41,249 nt of DNA from CAVTBT01 sp963733065. Its GTDB lineage: Bacteria; Actinomycetota; Thermoleophilia; Gaiellales; Gaiellaceae. Each line of letters starts with the position of its first letter. Within the stretch, counting starts at the first letter, position 1. Below are positions 1-9,152 of the stretch, piece after piece. The notes below the pieces were generated by a model. The model did no database searches. It saw only the letters and a list, made by a program, of their open reading frames with translations, and had not been told where the DNA came from. The stretch is from positions 1 to 41,249 of the forward strand of contig CAVTBT010000008.1 in assembly GCA_963733065.1 (NCBI GenBank). The letters run 5' to 3'. A program made the position numbers and the translations under genes.

Positions 1-1
1 T

Positions 2-112
2 CCGGCGACGGTGATCTCGGAGTCACCCGACGAGGCGTCGAGCAACGCGATTCAGGCGATCCTCTACGCAGGCACGGACGTCGGACGGAGCGCCGCAGCC
101 TCGGCCTCGTAG
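2..112 (+). CDS. C-terminal fragment of an unidentified protein
   Basis: From base 2 an open frame runs to a TAG at 110-112 and would encode the last 36 residues of a plus-strand gene entering from the left edge. The part outside the converging cyclase gene (2-63) has varied residues and nearly all G or C in third positions, as in coding sequence. It is too short to assign. The part from 64 on is antisense to the cyclase gene, where long antisense frames are common by chance. Presence of a real gene is an inference. Confidence 0.3.
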   Translation, partial: PATVISESPDEASSNAIQAILYAGTDVGRSAAASAS

Positions 113-2999
113 GCCTCGGCCTCGTCGACCCGGCCCCGCTCGCGAAGGAAGGTCACGAACGTCCCCAGCACGCCGATCGTGTGCGCTGTGATCTGCGCTG
201 CGCACGATCTCGAGCGCCTCCTGCAGTAGCTGCTCGGCTTCCTCGTCGCGCCCCTGGGCGGCGCGAACGACGCCGAGCGCCATGCGGGTGCTCGCCCGCG
301 AGCCCATGTCGTGGGGCCCGACGGTCTTCCGCGCCTCGAGCGCCCACGCGCTCCGCCTCCTCGATCTGTCCGCGCTCGACGAGGAGCTGTGCAAGCGCCC
401 GCTGCACCTCGCAGAGGAAGCCACGATCCTCCATCGGCTGCAGGATGCGGATCGCCTCGCGGAAGCGGCGCTCGGCGAGTGGAACGTCCTCGCGATCCCA
501 CGCAAGATGGGCCAGGCGGTCGGTGACGCGCGCCAGCGGCCAGCTTGCTCCCGACTCCGAGAAGATGTCCACGGCCTCCAGGTACGCGGCCTCGGCCAGG
601 TCCAGGCGGCCCCGAGCCCGGTCCACCCGGCCGCGAACGGTGAGTGCGGAGGCGCGGGCGATGCGGTTGCCGCTCGCGTCCGCCAGCTCGAGCGCCCGCG
701 CGGCGAGCTGCTCGCCGCGGTCGATCTCCAGCCGTGTGAGCGCCGAGCTCGCCAGCTCCCCGGTGGCGATCGCCTGCAGGTCGAGATGGTCGGACTCCTC
801 GCCGACGGCGACCGCCCGCTTGACGTACGCCTCGTAGTCGTCGAGATCCCCCAGCCACCAGCTGATGTACGAGCGCTGCTCGAGAGCGTCGAACCGCGCC
901 TGCGGTCCTGCGTCTTCGAGCAGCACGAGCGCGCGCTCGACCAGCTCCCGGCCGCGCGGCAGGTCGGCGTCACGGAGCAGCGCGATCTCGGCGAGCGCCG
1001 TGAGGGCGCGGCCCTCGAGGATGCGATCGCCCCCCGCGCTCGCCGCTTCGCGGACGGCCTCCATCTCGACGGCAACGGTCGGCAGGTCGCCGAGGCGCCA
1101 GGCCGCACGGGCAGAATGGAAGCGCCGCTCCAGCGTCGGCTCCAGCTCGCCGGCGCGGCGCAGGAGCTTGCGCGCCGAGCGGTTGGACTCGCGCTGCAGC
1201 GCGCGCCGTCCGGCCGTCTCGAGCACGGCGGCGGTCTCGGCCTTCAGCTCCTTCGGGACGCCGGCGTCGAGCTCCTCGAGCAGGAGAACGGCCTGATCGA
1301 GGTGATAGGCACGGATCTCGATGAGCTCGTCCGCGGCCCGGACGGCCAGCCAGGCGGCGAAGCCCTCGTGCAGGTCGGCCCGTCCGCCCTTCGAGAGGCC
1401 CGCGTAGCCGACGTCGCGGATGAGGACGTGCTTGAAGCGGTACGCGTCCTCGCCGGAGATCGCCGACCGCGACTCGCGCACGAGGAAGTCCCGCAGGACG
1501 AGCGACTCGAGCACGGCATCCAGGTCGTCGATGTCGGGCGACAGCTTCGCGACGGCGTTCGCCCAGAACACCCGCCCGATCACCGACGCGCGCTGCAGCA
1601 CGGCCTTCTCGTTTCGCGGCAGGCGGTCGATGCGGGCCGCGATGAGGGCCTGGATCGTGTCGGGGATCCTCGCGGCCGCCGTCTGGTCGCCGGGTTCCTC
1701 GACGAGCATGCGGATCGTCTCCTCGACGAAGAGCGGGTTGCCCTCGGTCTTGTCGAGCAGCGCGGCGCGAACGGGCGCCGGCAGCTCGATCTCCTCCAGC
1801 AGCGCCTCGACGAGCTCTTCGCTCTCGCTCGGCGCCAGGCGCTCGAGCTCGATCGCCGTGGCGCGTAGTCGCCCGCCGCCCCAGCCCGGGCGCACGTCGA
1901 GCAACTCGGGCCGCGCGAGGCAGAGGATGAGGAGCGGCGCATCTCGGACGCGCTCGGCCAGGTGCTCGATGAGCTCGAGCAGCGGATCCTCGGCCCAGTG
2001 GATGTCCTCGAAGATGAGGATCAGCGGCTGCGCGTCGGCGAGCTCGGCCGCCCACTCGCGGGCCGCCCACGAGATCTCCTGGGCGCTCCGCTCGCCCTCG
2101 ACGAGCTCGAGCACGCCCGCCGCGAGGCCGAGCAGGTCGGCGACGGCGTCGTCTCCGCAGCACGCCCGCAGCTTGCCGACCGCCTCCTGCATCGGGTCGT
2201 CGTCGGAGATACCGGCGGCGACCTTGACCATCTCGGCGAGCGGCCAGTACGTGATGCCCTCGCCGTAGGGCAGACAGCGCCCGGCAAGTACCGTGGCGCT
2301 CTCGGCGCCGGCGAGGAACTCGCGCACGAGGCGGCTCTTACCAACCCCGGGCTCGCCGTAGATCGTGAACAGGTGGGTGCGCTCGTTACGGCTGGCGCGC
2401 GCGAAGGTGTTCTCCAGCAGCTCGAGCTCCTCGTCGCGCCCGATGAACGGACCTGAGACGGAGACGGCCCGTCCGGCCTCGTCCGTGACGCCGAGCGGCC
2501 GCCACACGGGGAGCGGCCGGTCTAGCCCGCGCAGCTCGAGCAGGCCCCGCTCCTCGACCTCGACGCGGCCGAGCGTGAGGCGGTACGCGGTCGGGCCCAT
2601 GAGGATCTCGCCGGGCTCGGCCGCCTGCTGCAGGCGCGCCGCCACGTTCACGGCCTCGCCGGTCGCGAACGTCGAGTCGGTGTCGTCGGCGACGACCTCG
2701 CCGGACTCCATGCCCACACGCGCCTCGAGGCCCAGCTCCTCGACGGACGAGAGGATGGCGAGCGCCGCACGGACGCCGCGCTCGGCGTCGTCCTCGTGCG
2801 CCTGGGGGATGCCGAAGGCGGCCATGACGGCGTCCCCGGCGAACTTCTCGACGATCCCGCCATGGGACACGACGCAGTGGGAAACACCGTCGAAAAACCG
2901 CGTCACGCGGCGCCGCACGACCTCGGGATCGTTCGACGCGACGAGCCCCGTGGAGTTGACGAGGTCGACGAAGAGGACTGTTGCGAGCTTGCGTTCCAC
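64..2999 (-). CDS. Class III adenylate/guanylate cyclase - AAA ATPase - TPR regulator, with two frame disruptions
   Basis: The product begins with a class III nucleotidyl cyclase domain (residues about 5-165; FVDLVNST metal-binding segment, FAGDAVMAAFG). An AAA/STAND ATPase domain follows (Walker A GEPGVGKS at 215-222, Walker B region LILIFEDIHWAED at 326-338), then an Ala/Leu/Arg/Glu-rich TPR-like region to the C-terminus. Such proteins are thought to couple ligand or partner sensing to cNMP synthesis. The GTG at 2999 fits the domain start and has a TACAAT box 6 nt upstream. The last fifth passes through three frames: near 340 and near 190-200 the homologous reading continues one base further on. 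Allowing two inserted bases gives 977 residues, ending in TAG at 64. The first break sits in a GGG run, so sequence error is likely; otherwise the shortened product would end at 153. Confidence 0.8.
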
Positions 3000-3005
3000 C
3001 CTCGG

Positions 3006-3011
3006 ATTGTA
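3006..3011 (-). promoter_or_regulatory. -10-like box of the cyclase gene (leaderless)
   Basis: TACAAT on the minus strand ends 6 nt before the GTG at 2999. This spacing puts the transcription start at or next to the start codon. No convincing -35 is visible. Confidence 0.5.
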
Positions 3012-3039
3012 GGTGCCGGGATGGTGTCGCCGCCGCGGC

Positions 3040-3801
3040 TCAGAACATCGCGAGACGCCGCCTGCGGCGGGCCATCAGCGCGGCTGCCGCGACGAGCGTG
3101 AGCGCAGCGGAGAGCATCGCGGAGACGAGCTGCCAGTCGAACGACGAGACTCCCGCGGGTGCCCGGCCGAGGCTCGACCTCGACGCGACCGCGGCGGCGA
3201 GCTCCGGTGGCAGCGCGACGAGCTCGGCGCCGCGCTGCAGGGCGCCGAGGGATGCGGAAAACCACATGAAGGGCTGGTCGGTCCAGGGGCTCCGGGGCGC
3301 CGATGTGAGCGCGACCTGCTCCCAGTCCTGCGCGCCGGCGGTCGGCTCGGGGGCGGCGGCAGGCGTCGTCCACAGCGAGAGGTACGAGGCGGGATCGGCG
3401 ACCGCGCGGCCGCCGACCATCGCGTCGACCACGCGCGGCGCCGCGTGCGGCGTCACGCCGCGCGTCGCGTCGCGCATGGCCGCTGCTGCCGCACCGTCGA
3501 GGCGCTCGAAGTGCATGCGCGACTCGCCCTGGTAGGCGACCGTGCTCGCCGGCCCGATCCAGTAGACAATCCAGTCGTTCGGCGCGCCGTCCATCCCGAG
3601 CCGCAGGACGTGGTACGGCTGCGGGGCAGGTGCCGGCTCTGCGATCCCGTCACCTCCGGCGGCGAGCTCCTGGGACGGCCGCTCGATGGCCGTGCAGCCG
3701 TCCGTGCCGCACACGGCGGCCTGGGTGACGACCTCCTTGGCACCGGCGGCGGCCGGCGCGACGAGCGCCGCGACCACGAGTGCGAGCAGCGGGCGGGTCA
3801 T
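3040..3801 (-). CDS. Secreted or membrane-anchored protein of unknown function
   Basis: 253 residues from the ATG at 3801. The N-terminus is a clear signal peptide (MTRPLLALVV, Ala-rich core, AAAGA cleavage-like site). The C-terminus is a hydrophobic segment (about 228-245) followed by RRRRR and a short tail. This is the layout of a protein displayed outside and held by one C-terminal membrane helix. Two cysteines occur early (AAVCGTDGCTA), and the central part is rich in Trp and Tyr. I recognise no family. The frame stays open to 3873 upstream, but the signal peptide favours 3801. It is divergent from the phosphomannomutase gene across 49 bp. Confidence 0.75.
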   Translation of the reverse strand: MTRPLLALVVAALVAPAAAGAKEVVTQAAVCGTDGCTAIERPSQELAAGGDGIAEPAPAPQPYHVLRLGMDGAPNDWIVYWIGPASTVAYQGESRMHFERLDGAAAAAMRDATRGVTPHAAPRVVDAMVGGRAVADPASYLSLWTTPAAAPEPTAGAQDWEQVALTSAPRSPWTDQPFMWFSASLGALQRGAELVALPPELAAAVASRSSLGRAPAGVSSFDWQLVSAMLSAALTLVAAAALMARRRRRLAMF

Positions 3802-3837
3802 GCCGGTCCTACACCGGGAGGCGCACGGAGGTTCCTC

Positions 3838-3843
3838 TAGCAT
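3838..3843 (+). promoter_or_regulatory. -10-like box of the phosphomannomutase gene (leaderless)
   Basis: TAGCAT is followed by 7 nt and then the GTG at 3851. No Shine-Dalgarno sequence is present, so a leaderless transcript is likely. Confidence 0.5.
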
Positions 3844-3850
3844 CCCGCGC

Positions 3851-5198
3851 GTGCTCGACCCGAAGGTCTTCAAGGCGTACGACGTGCGCGGGCTCCACGG
3901 CAGCGAGCTCGACGAGGACGGCGCCTACGCGGTCGGACGCGCATACGTCGAGCAGTTCGAGCCGCGCACGATGGCCGTCGGACGGGACATGCGCATCTCA
4001 GCGCCGGCGATGTCCGAAGCGGTCATCCGGGGAGCGGCGGACGGCGGCGCGGACGTGCTCGACATCGGCCTGGTCGGCACCGAGATGCTCTACCACGCCG
4101 TCGGCTCGCTGGGGCTCGAGGGCGGCATCTGCGTCACCGCCTCTCACAATCCGAAGGAGTACACGGGCATGAAGATCGTCCGTCGCGGCGCGCTGCCGGT
4201 GGGCGGGGACTCCGGCCTGCTCGACGTGCGAGATCGGGCACTCCGCGGGCTTCGGGCCGGTCGAGCGGCGCGGCGACGTGCGGCCGCACGACATCTGGCC
4301 GAGCTTCGTCGAGAAGGTGCTCTCGTTCGTCGACGTCGGCGCGATCCGCCCGCTGCGCGTCGTCGTCGACGCGGCCAACGGCATGGCCGGGACGATGCTG
4401 CCGCCCGTGCTCGAACGGCTGCCGGTCGACGCCGTGCGGTGCTACTTCGAGCCCGACGGCAGCTTCCCGAACCACGAGCCCAACCCGCTGCTGCCCGAGA
4501 ACCGCGAGTTCATCGTGCGGACGACGCGGGACGAAGGCGCCGACCTCGGCGTGGCCTTCGACGGCGACGCCGACCGCTGCTTCTTCGTCGACGACACCGG
4601 GGAGTTCGTGCCGGGCGACTTCGTGACGGCACTCCTCGCCGAGTCGATCCTCGCCAAGGACGGCCCCGGCAAGGTCATCTACGACGTCCGTGCGAGCTGG
4701 GCGGTGCCGGCCGCGATCCAGGCCGCGGGCGGCGAGCCGCTGATCAACCGGGTCGGCCACGCCTTCATCAAGCACCGCATGCGGCAGGAGGACGCCGTCT
4801 TCGCGGGCGAGGTCTCCGCCCACTACTACTTCCGGGACTTCGCGCAGGCGGACTCGGGCGTCGTGCCGTTCCTGCTCATGCTCGAGCTGATCTCGCGCCG
4901 GGGCCGGAAGCTCTCGGAGATCCTCGAGCCGTACCGAAGCCGCTACTTCCTGACGGGCGAGATCAACACCCCCGTGAAGGACGTCGCCGTGAAGATCCAG
5001 GAGCTGAAGGAGCGCTACAGCGCCGAGGGCGGCCGGATCTCACACCTCGACGGTGTTTCCGTCGAGTTCGACGACTGGCACTTCAACGTCCGGCCGTCGA
5101 ACACCGAGCCGCTGCTGCGGCTGAACCTCGAGGCGCTCTCCGAGCCGCTCATGGAGCAGAAGCGCGACGAGGTCGTGGCACTGATCCGGTCCTCCTAG
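3851..5198 (+). CDS. manB: Phosphomannomutase/phosphoglucomutase, one frameshift
   Basis: Alpha-D-phosphohexomutase that interconverts hexose 1- and 6-phosphates and so feeds nucleotide-sugar synthesis. Seen: N-terminal KAYDVRG, catalytic serine loop TASHNP (Ser98), metal loop DGDADR, sugar-binding GEVSAHY (GEMSGH-like) and the C-terminal phosphate loop RPSNTEPLLR. The frame changes near 4246: upstream codons end ...RDRALRG, and the matching continuation GFGPVERRGDV is one base further on. Removing one G from the GGG there restores a 448-residue protein, the normal family length. All catalytic motifs are intact on both sides, so an inserted base in the sequence is more likely than a pseudogene. 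Mannose versus glucose specificity cannot be read from sequence. The TAG stop overlaps the opposing DUF2017 stop within CTAG. Confidence 0.88.
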
Positions 5199-5665
5199 AG
5201 CCGCGAGGCGAGCGCGTCCACCGCCGCGCCCTGGAGCCACGTCAGCCACGCGTAGAGCCCGAGCTGCTCTGCGCGCGGGTCGCGGGGGTCGATGCCCCGC
5301 GCGTACAGGTCCTCCGTGACGCCAAGCCGTTCGCCGAGCACGAGCCGGAGGTCGTTGAGAGCGCTGCACCATGCCTCGAGCTGCTCGTGATCGAGGCGGT
5401 CCGCCTCGACGGTCGCGGACACTGTCCGGAGACCCTCGAGCCGGCCCGAGGTGAGTCCGCTGCGGACGAGCTGGTCGTAGTCTTCGCTCGCGCGCTCGTC
5501 GTCGCGGTACGCGGCCGGATACAGGCGGGCGACCGCGGCGTCGTCGGCCTCGATCAGCTCGCGGAGCTCGTCGCAGAGCCCGTGCAGGGCGTCGCGCTCG
5601 GCGGTCCCGAGTCGCAGCCGGTAACCGCCGTCGCGAAGGGGTGTGACGGGTCCGCGCCAGGCCAT
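5195..5665 (-). CDS. DUF2017 family protein, ClpS partner gene
   Basis: 156 residues, helical, charged and without membrane segments. Length, content and the position directly behind clpS match the actinobacterial DUF2017 family, whose function is unknown. The ATG at 5665 lies one base past the clpS stop (TGA-C-ATG), so the two are almost certainly co-translated. The conserved pairing suggests a role in ClpS/ClpAP-type proteolysis, but that is inference. The end converges on the phosphomannomutase gene with interlocked stop codons. Confidence 0.8.
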   Translation of the reverse strand: MAWRGPVTPLRDGGYRLRLGTAERDALHGLCDELRELIEADDAAVARLYPAAYRDDERASEDYDQLVRSGLTSGRLEGLRTVSATVEADRLDHEQLEAWCSALNDLRLVLGERLGVTEDLYARGIDPRDPRAEQLGLYAWLTWLQGAAVDALASRL

Positions 5666-5666
5666 G

Positions 5667-5963
5667 TCAGTCCTGCTGCATCGTCGCCCACAGGCCAGCG
5701 GCGTGGAGCTTCGAGACGTCGAGCTCGCACTTCTCCCGCGTCCCGTCGGAGACGATGGCCTTCCCCTCGTTGTGCACCTGCAGCATGAGCCGCTCGGCCT
5801 TCGCCTGGCTGTAGCCGAAGAGCTTCCTGAAGACGAGCGTGACGTAGGTCATCAGGTTCACGGGGTCGTTCCAGACGATGACGATCCACGGCCGGTCCTC
5901 CCTCCGCTCCTCCTCGTGGACGGGCTCCTCGATGCGGACCGGTGCCTCGATGGTCTGGCTCAT
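5667..5963 (-). CDS. clpS: ATP-dependent Clp protease adaptor ClpS
   Basis: 98 residues. The core VIVWNDPVNLMTYVTLVF with VHNEGKA and CELDVSKLHAAGL is the ClpS fold that binds N-degron substrates and delivers them to the Clp ATPase. The N-terminal extension (residues 1-25) is acidic and disordered-looking, as in other ClpS proteins. Start: ATG at 5963 gives MSQTIEAP, with a CACAAT box 7 nt upstream; an in-frame ATG at 5972 is also possible. The gene is divergent from the thioesterase gene (30 bp between starts) and first in an operon with DUF2017. Confidence 0.93.
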   Translation of the reverse strand: MSQTIEAPVRIEEPVHEEERREDRPWIVIVWNDPVNLMTYVTLVFRKLFGYSQAKAERLMLQVHNEGKAIVSDGTREKCELDVSKLHAAGLWATMQQD

Positions 5964-5980
5964 CACACGCATTGTGTCCG

Positions 5981-5986
5981 TAGGAT
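5981..5986 (+). promoter_or_regulatory. -10-like box of the thioesterase gene (leaderless)
   Basis: TAGGAT followed by 7 nt and then GTG at 5994, with no Shine-Dalgarno sequence. Confidence 0.5.
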
Positions 5987-5993
5987 CGCGTCC

Positions 5994-6449
5994 GTGACCA
6001 CGCTGGAGCTCGGGCGGGTGACCGACCGGCGACCGCCCTTCAAGTACTCCGCGCTTGCACGGGTGTGGTTCTCGGACACCGACGCGCAGGGCGTCGTCTA
6101 CTACGGCCGGTATCTCCCCTACTTCGACCACGCGCGCGTCGAGTACCACCGCCACGTCGGCCCGCTCGACGTCGGTGACCGCGAGTTCGTGATGCGCGCG
6201 TCCACCGTCGAGTACCACGCGCCCGCCCGCTTCGACGACCTGCTCGAGGTCTTCGTGCGCATGGCGAGCATCGGCGGCACGAGCGCGACCTACGAGTGCG
6301 CCGCGTATCGCGTCGACGACGACGCGCTCATGGTCACTGCCAGCCAGACGCTCGTCCTCGTCGACCTCGCCGAGCGCCACGCGGCGAGGATCCCGGACGC
6401 GGTGCGCGCGCTCATGCAGTCGTTCGAAGGCGCGGATCTGTCGGCGTGA
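5994..6449 (+). CDS. YbgC/FadM-like acyl-CoA thioesterase (hotdog fold)
   Basis: 151 residues. The segment FSDTDAQGVVYYGRYLPYF (about 26-44) is the 4-hydroxybenzoyl-CoA thioesterase signature, with the catalytic Asp in DTD followed by Gly and the helix that begins near YLPYFDHAR. The enzyme would hydrolyse acyl-CoA; chain preference cannot be read. The GTG at 5994 was chosen because of the TAGGAT box 7 nt upstream, although the frame stays open further back. Its TGA overlaps the GTG of the next gene (GTGA), so the two are translationally coupled. Confidence 0.87.
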   Translation: MTTLELGRVTDRRPPFKYSALARVWFSDTDAQGVVYYGRYLPYFDHARVEYHRHVGPLDVGDREFVMRASTVEYHAPARFDDLLEVFVRMASIGGTSATYECAAYRVDDDALMVTASQTLVLVDLAERHAARIPDAVRALMQSFEGADLSA

Positions 6450-6796
6450 CCGAGTCCGGGCACTCGGGTGCGCTCGAGGACGTGGAGAAGCTGCTCGGCG
6501 GCGGCGAGGCCGACGACGTCCTGCGCGAGGTCGTCGTGACGCTCCACGAGCGCCTCGGCCGCTTCGTCCGCGTCAGCTTCGTGGACGACGGCGCGCTCGT
6601 GCCGGGCCCGGCCGCGGGCGACGAGGACGCGACGACGTCGTTCCCGATCCGGTTCGACGGGGCGCACGTCGCCGACCTCGAGGCGTCGGGCACGCTCGAC
6701 GACGACGAACGGGCTTTCCTCGATCGTGTCGCGACGATGCTCGCGCCGTACGCCCTCGTGGGCTGGGATACCGGCGGCAGCGCCTGGGAGCCGTGA
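6446..6796 (+). CDS. Small GAF-like domain protein
   Basis: 116 residues from a GTG that overlaps the thioesterase stop by 4 nt. The order of elements (helix with VLREVVVTLHERLG, strand VRVSFVDDG, later FPIRFDGAHVADLEASG, then the helix DDDERAFLDRVATMLAPYAL) resembles a single minimal GAF domain. No catalytic or output domain is attached. I infer a sensor or structural partner of the thioesterase operon; the ligand is unknown. Confidence 0.68.
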   Translation: MTESGHSGALEDVEKLLGGGEADDVLREVVVTLHERLGRFVRVSFVDDGALVPGPAAGDEDATTSFPIRFDGAHVADLEASGTLDDDERAFLDRVATMLAPYALVGWDTGGSAWEP

Positions 6797-6951
6797 CGCC
6801 CACGCGCGGCTCCCGCTCGTTGCGAGCCGCGCGCCCGTCCCGTCCGCCGCGATGGGACGGGCGCCGCAGCTCCGCTTCCCCCTCTCCCCTTGTCACGTTG
6901 TAGTCACCCGTTCGGGCCGCGCAATCCCTGGTACGAGGTACCCCTCCCGTT

Positions 6952-6969
6952 CGAGGGATCGATCCCTCG
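6952..6969. repeat. Perfect 18-bp palindrome in a convergent intergenic region
   Basis: CGAGGGATC is followed directly by its reverse complement GATCCCTCG, and a third CGAGGGA copy follows at 6972. Further back, GTACGAGG and CCCCTC add related units from about 6930. It lies between two gene 3' ends (6796 and 7061). It could be a terminator stem or a protein-binding site; no T-run follows on either strand. Confidence 0.5.
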
Positions 6970-7014
6970 TCCGAGGGAACGTGGGGCCGTGGCGGCGGGT
7001 CGTCAGCGCCGTGT

Positions 7015-7033
7015 GACGGTGTCAGACACCGTC
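7015..7033. terminator. Candidate bidirectional terminator hairpin
   Basis: GACGGTGTC, one A, then GACACCGTC form 9-bp arms with almost no loop, 27 bp from the 3' end of the histidine kinase gene (7061). There is no U-tract, so termination is inferred from position and symmetry alone. The stretch 6797-7060 holds this hairpin and the palindrome at 6952, and I see no gene in it. Confidence 0.45.
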
Positions 7034-7060
7034 ATGCGCGCGTGACGCTCTGAGGCGTGA

Positions 7061-8386
7061 CTATGAGTTCGGTGAGAGCCGCAGGCGCATCAACGCGCCA
7101 CCGCCTTCAGGCCGCTCCGCCGTGACGCGGCCGCCGTGCCGCTCCGCGATCTGGCGCACGATCGCGAGGCCGAGCCCCGAACCGGGCAATCCCCGCGCCG
7201 AGGGGGCACGGTAGAAGCGGTCGAACACGCGGTCGAGATCCTCGGAGGCGATGCCCGGCCCGCGGTCGCGGACGATCAGCTCGCCGTCCCGGACGACCAC
7301 GTCGATCGGCTGGCCTGGAGGGCTCCAGGTGGCGGCGTTGTCCAGGAGGTTCGCCACCGCCCGCTGCAGCCGGTCGGGCGCTCCGCGGACGACCGTCGGC
7401 TCGAGTGCGCTCCGATATGCGGCCGTGGGGGCACGCCGGCGCGCGCTCTCGAGCGCATCCTCGACGAGCTCGTCCAGCCGCACGTCGTGGAGCTCCTCCC
7501 CGGTCCGCTCACCGTCGCGCGCGAGCTCGACGAGGTCGGCGACGAGCACCGCAAGCTCGTCGAGCTGGGCGACGACGTCGGCGAGGATCACACGGCGCTC
7601 GCTCACCGGCAGGTGGCCGGCGCGGGCGAGTACCTCGACGTTCGTGCGGAGGCTCGTCAGTGGGGTACGGAGCTCGTGCGAGGCGTCCGCGACGAGCTGG
7701 CGCTGGGCGTCGAGCGAGCGCTCGAGAGCCTCGAGCATGGTGTTGAAGCTGGCCGCGAGCCGCGACAGCTCGTCCTGGCCCTCGGCGTCGATGCGCCGCG
7801 AGAGGTCGCGCGTCGCGGTCACGTGCTCGGCTGCCTCGGTCAGCCGTCGAACCGGGGACAGCGCGGTGCGGGCGACCGCGAGGCCGAGCGCGACGGCCAC
7901 ACCCACGCCGACGAGCCCGACGGCGAACAGGATCCAACGCAGCCGTGCGAGCGTGTCGTCCGTCTCGTCGAGCGACCGCGCGAGCCGCATCGCGAAGCCC
8001 GGGCCGACCTGCTGCGTCAGGATCCGGACGTGGACGTCGTCGATCGTGGAGTCCTCGAAGTACGGCCGAGCGGCGCCCGCGGCGACGTCCCGCGCTCGCT
8101 CGGTGATCGGCAGCGAGCTGCCGAGCTCCGGCAACAGCCCCGGCTCGGCAGCCACGATCTGTGTCTCCGCCTCCCCGCCGCCGAACCGCATGGGTGGTAG
8201 GAAGAGCTGGAACGCCCCGCCGTTGACGCCACGCAGCTGCGCCACGTCGGCGCGCTCCCGCAGCGTCGCGTCGACCTCGTCGCGGAGCGCGTCGCGCATG
8301 ACGAGGTAGACGACCAGCGACGCCACGGCGATCGCAACGGCCACCGCCGCCGCCGCAGCCAGCGTGAGCCGCCCTCGAAATGTCAT
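7061..8386 (-). CDS. Sensor histidine kinase of a two-component system (MprB-like)
   Basis: 441 residues: transmembrane helix about 8-30, extracytoplasmic sensor about 31-148, second helix about 150-173, HAMP about 175-228, HisKA with phospho-acceptor His237 in DASHELRTPL, and HATPase with N-box NLLDNA (about 346), DRGPGI, FDRFYR and GSGLGL. It is membrane-bound and would phosphorylate the response regulator encoded just upstream. Its ATG overlaps that gene's TGA by 4 nt (ATGA), so the pair is coupled. The signal is unknown. All catalytic boxes are intact. Confidence 0.93.
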   Translation of the reverse strand: MTFRGRLTLAAAAAVAVAIAVASLVVYLVMRDALRDEVDATLRERADVAQLRGVNGGAFQLFLPPMRFGGGEAETQIVAAEPGLLPELGSSLPITERARDVAAGAARPYFEDSTIDDVHVRILTQQVGPGFAMRLARSLDETDDTLARLRWILFAVGLVGVGVAVALGLAVARTALSPVRRLTEAAEHVTATRDLSRRIDAEGQDELSRLAASFNTMLEALERSLDAQRQLVADASHELRTPLTSLRTNVEVLARAGHLPVSERRVILADVVAQLDELAVLVADLVELARDGERTGEELHDVRLDELVEDALESARRRAPTAAYRSALEPTVVRGAPDRLQRAVANLLDNAATWSPPGQPIDVVVRDGELIVRDRGPGIASEDLDRVFDRFYRAPSARGLPGSGLGLAIVRQIAERHGGRVTAERPEGGGALMRLRLSPNS

Positions 8387-9057
8387 GGCTCGCGCAGCGC
8401 GTAGCCGACGCCGCGGATCGTCTGCACGAGCCGAGGCTCCCCGCCGGACTCGAGCTTGCGGCGGAGGTACCCGATGTAGACGTCGAGCGCGTTCGACGAC
8501 GGCCCGAAGTCGTAGCCCCAGACCCGCTCGTAGACGAGCGATCGCGTGAGCACCTGCCGTGGGTTGAGGAGGAAGAGCTCGAGCAGCAGGAACTCGGTGC
8601 GCGTCAGGTCGATCCGCCGGTCGCCGCGCCGTACCTCACGCGTCGCCGGATCGAACTCGACGTCCTCGAACCGCAGGACGCCGTCGTCGGCGCCGTTGAC
8701 CGAGCGGCGCAGCAGTGCCCGCAGCCGCGCGAGCAGCTCCTCGAGCGCAAAGGGCTTCACGAGGTAATCGTCCGCCCCCGCGTCGAGCCCTGCGACGCGA
8801 TCCGAGACCGTGTCGCGTGCCGTCAGCATCAGCACGGGCGTGCGATCGCCTCCGGCGCGCAGCCGCCGGCAGGCGGCGATGCCGTCGAGCCGTGGCATGA
8901 GCACGTCGAGCACGACGGCGTCGGGCATGCGCTGGCCGACCGCCTCGATCGCCTCCTCGCCGTCGGCGGCGAGCTCGACGTCGTAGCCCTCGAGCCGCAG
9001 TGCACGCCCGAGCGATTCGCGCACGGCACGCTCGTCGTCAACTACCAGGATTCGCAC
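8383..9057 (-). CDS. OmpR/PhoB-family response regulator (MprA-like)
   Basis: 224 residues: receiver domain with acidic pair Asp7/Asp8, phospho-acceptor Asp51 (VVLDVLMP) and Lys in VKPF, then a winged-helix DNA-binding domain with RTEFLLLELF, SNALDVYIGYLRRKL and VQTIRGVGYAL. It is a transcription factor activated by the kinase encoded directly downstream. Start is the GTG at 9057; a CACACT box lies 7 nt before it and no ribosome-binding site is seen. It is divergent from the intradiol-dioxygenase-like gene, a candidate target only by position. Confidence 0.94.
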   Translation of the reverse strand: MRILVVDDERAVRESLGRALRLEGYDVELAADGEEAIEAVGQRMPDAVVLDVLMPRLDGIAACRRLRAGGDRTPVLMLTARDTVSDRVAGLDAGADDYLVKPFALEELLARLRALLRRSVNGADDGVLRFEDVEFDPATREVRRGDRRIDLTRTEFLLLELFLLNPRQVLTRSLVYERVWGYDFGPSSNALDVYIGYLRRKLESGGEPRLVQTIRGVGYALREP

Positions 9058-9064
9058 GCGGCTC

Positions 9065-9070
9065 AGTGTG
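9065..9070 (-). promoter_or_regulatory. Possible -10 box of the two-component operon
   Basis: CACACT, 7 nt before the GTG at 9057. It keeps the A at position 2 and T at position 6 of the boxes found upstream of other genes here but lacks the leading T, so it is weaker. Confidence 0.35.
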
Positions 9071-9152
9071 CTCGGCGCACCTGAGAAAAGAGTGAGAAGG
9101 CTTGGTTAAGCGACCACTGGCGCCGATCGGCGGCAGGTGGTAGACCTCGGCC

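Noticed and set aside
282..1868. Plus-strand open frame of 528 codons antisense to the cyclase gene
   Set aside because: The minus strand encodes clear cyclase, AAA and TPR motifs; the plus frame has only a composition-driven Arg/Leu/Glu-rich translation.
4200..4280. Programmed +1 frameshift in the phosphomannomutase gene
   Set aside because: No stop codon at the shift, no slippery codon context I recognise, and the same kind of shift in unrelated genes; a sequence insertion is simpler.
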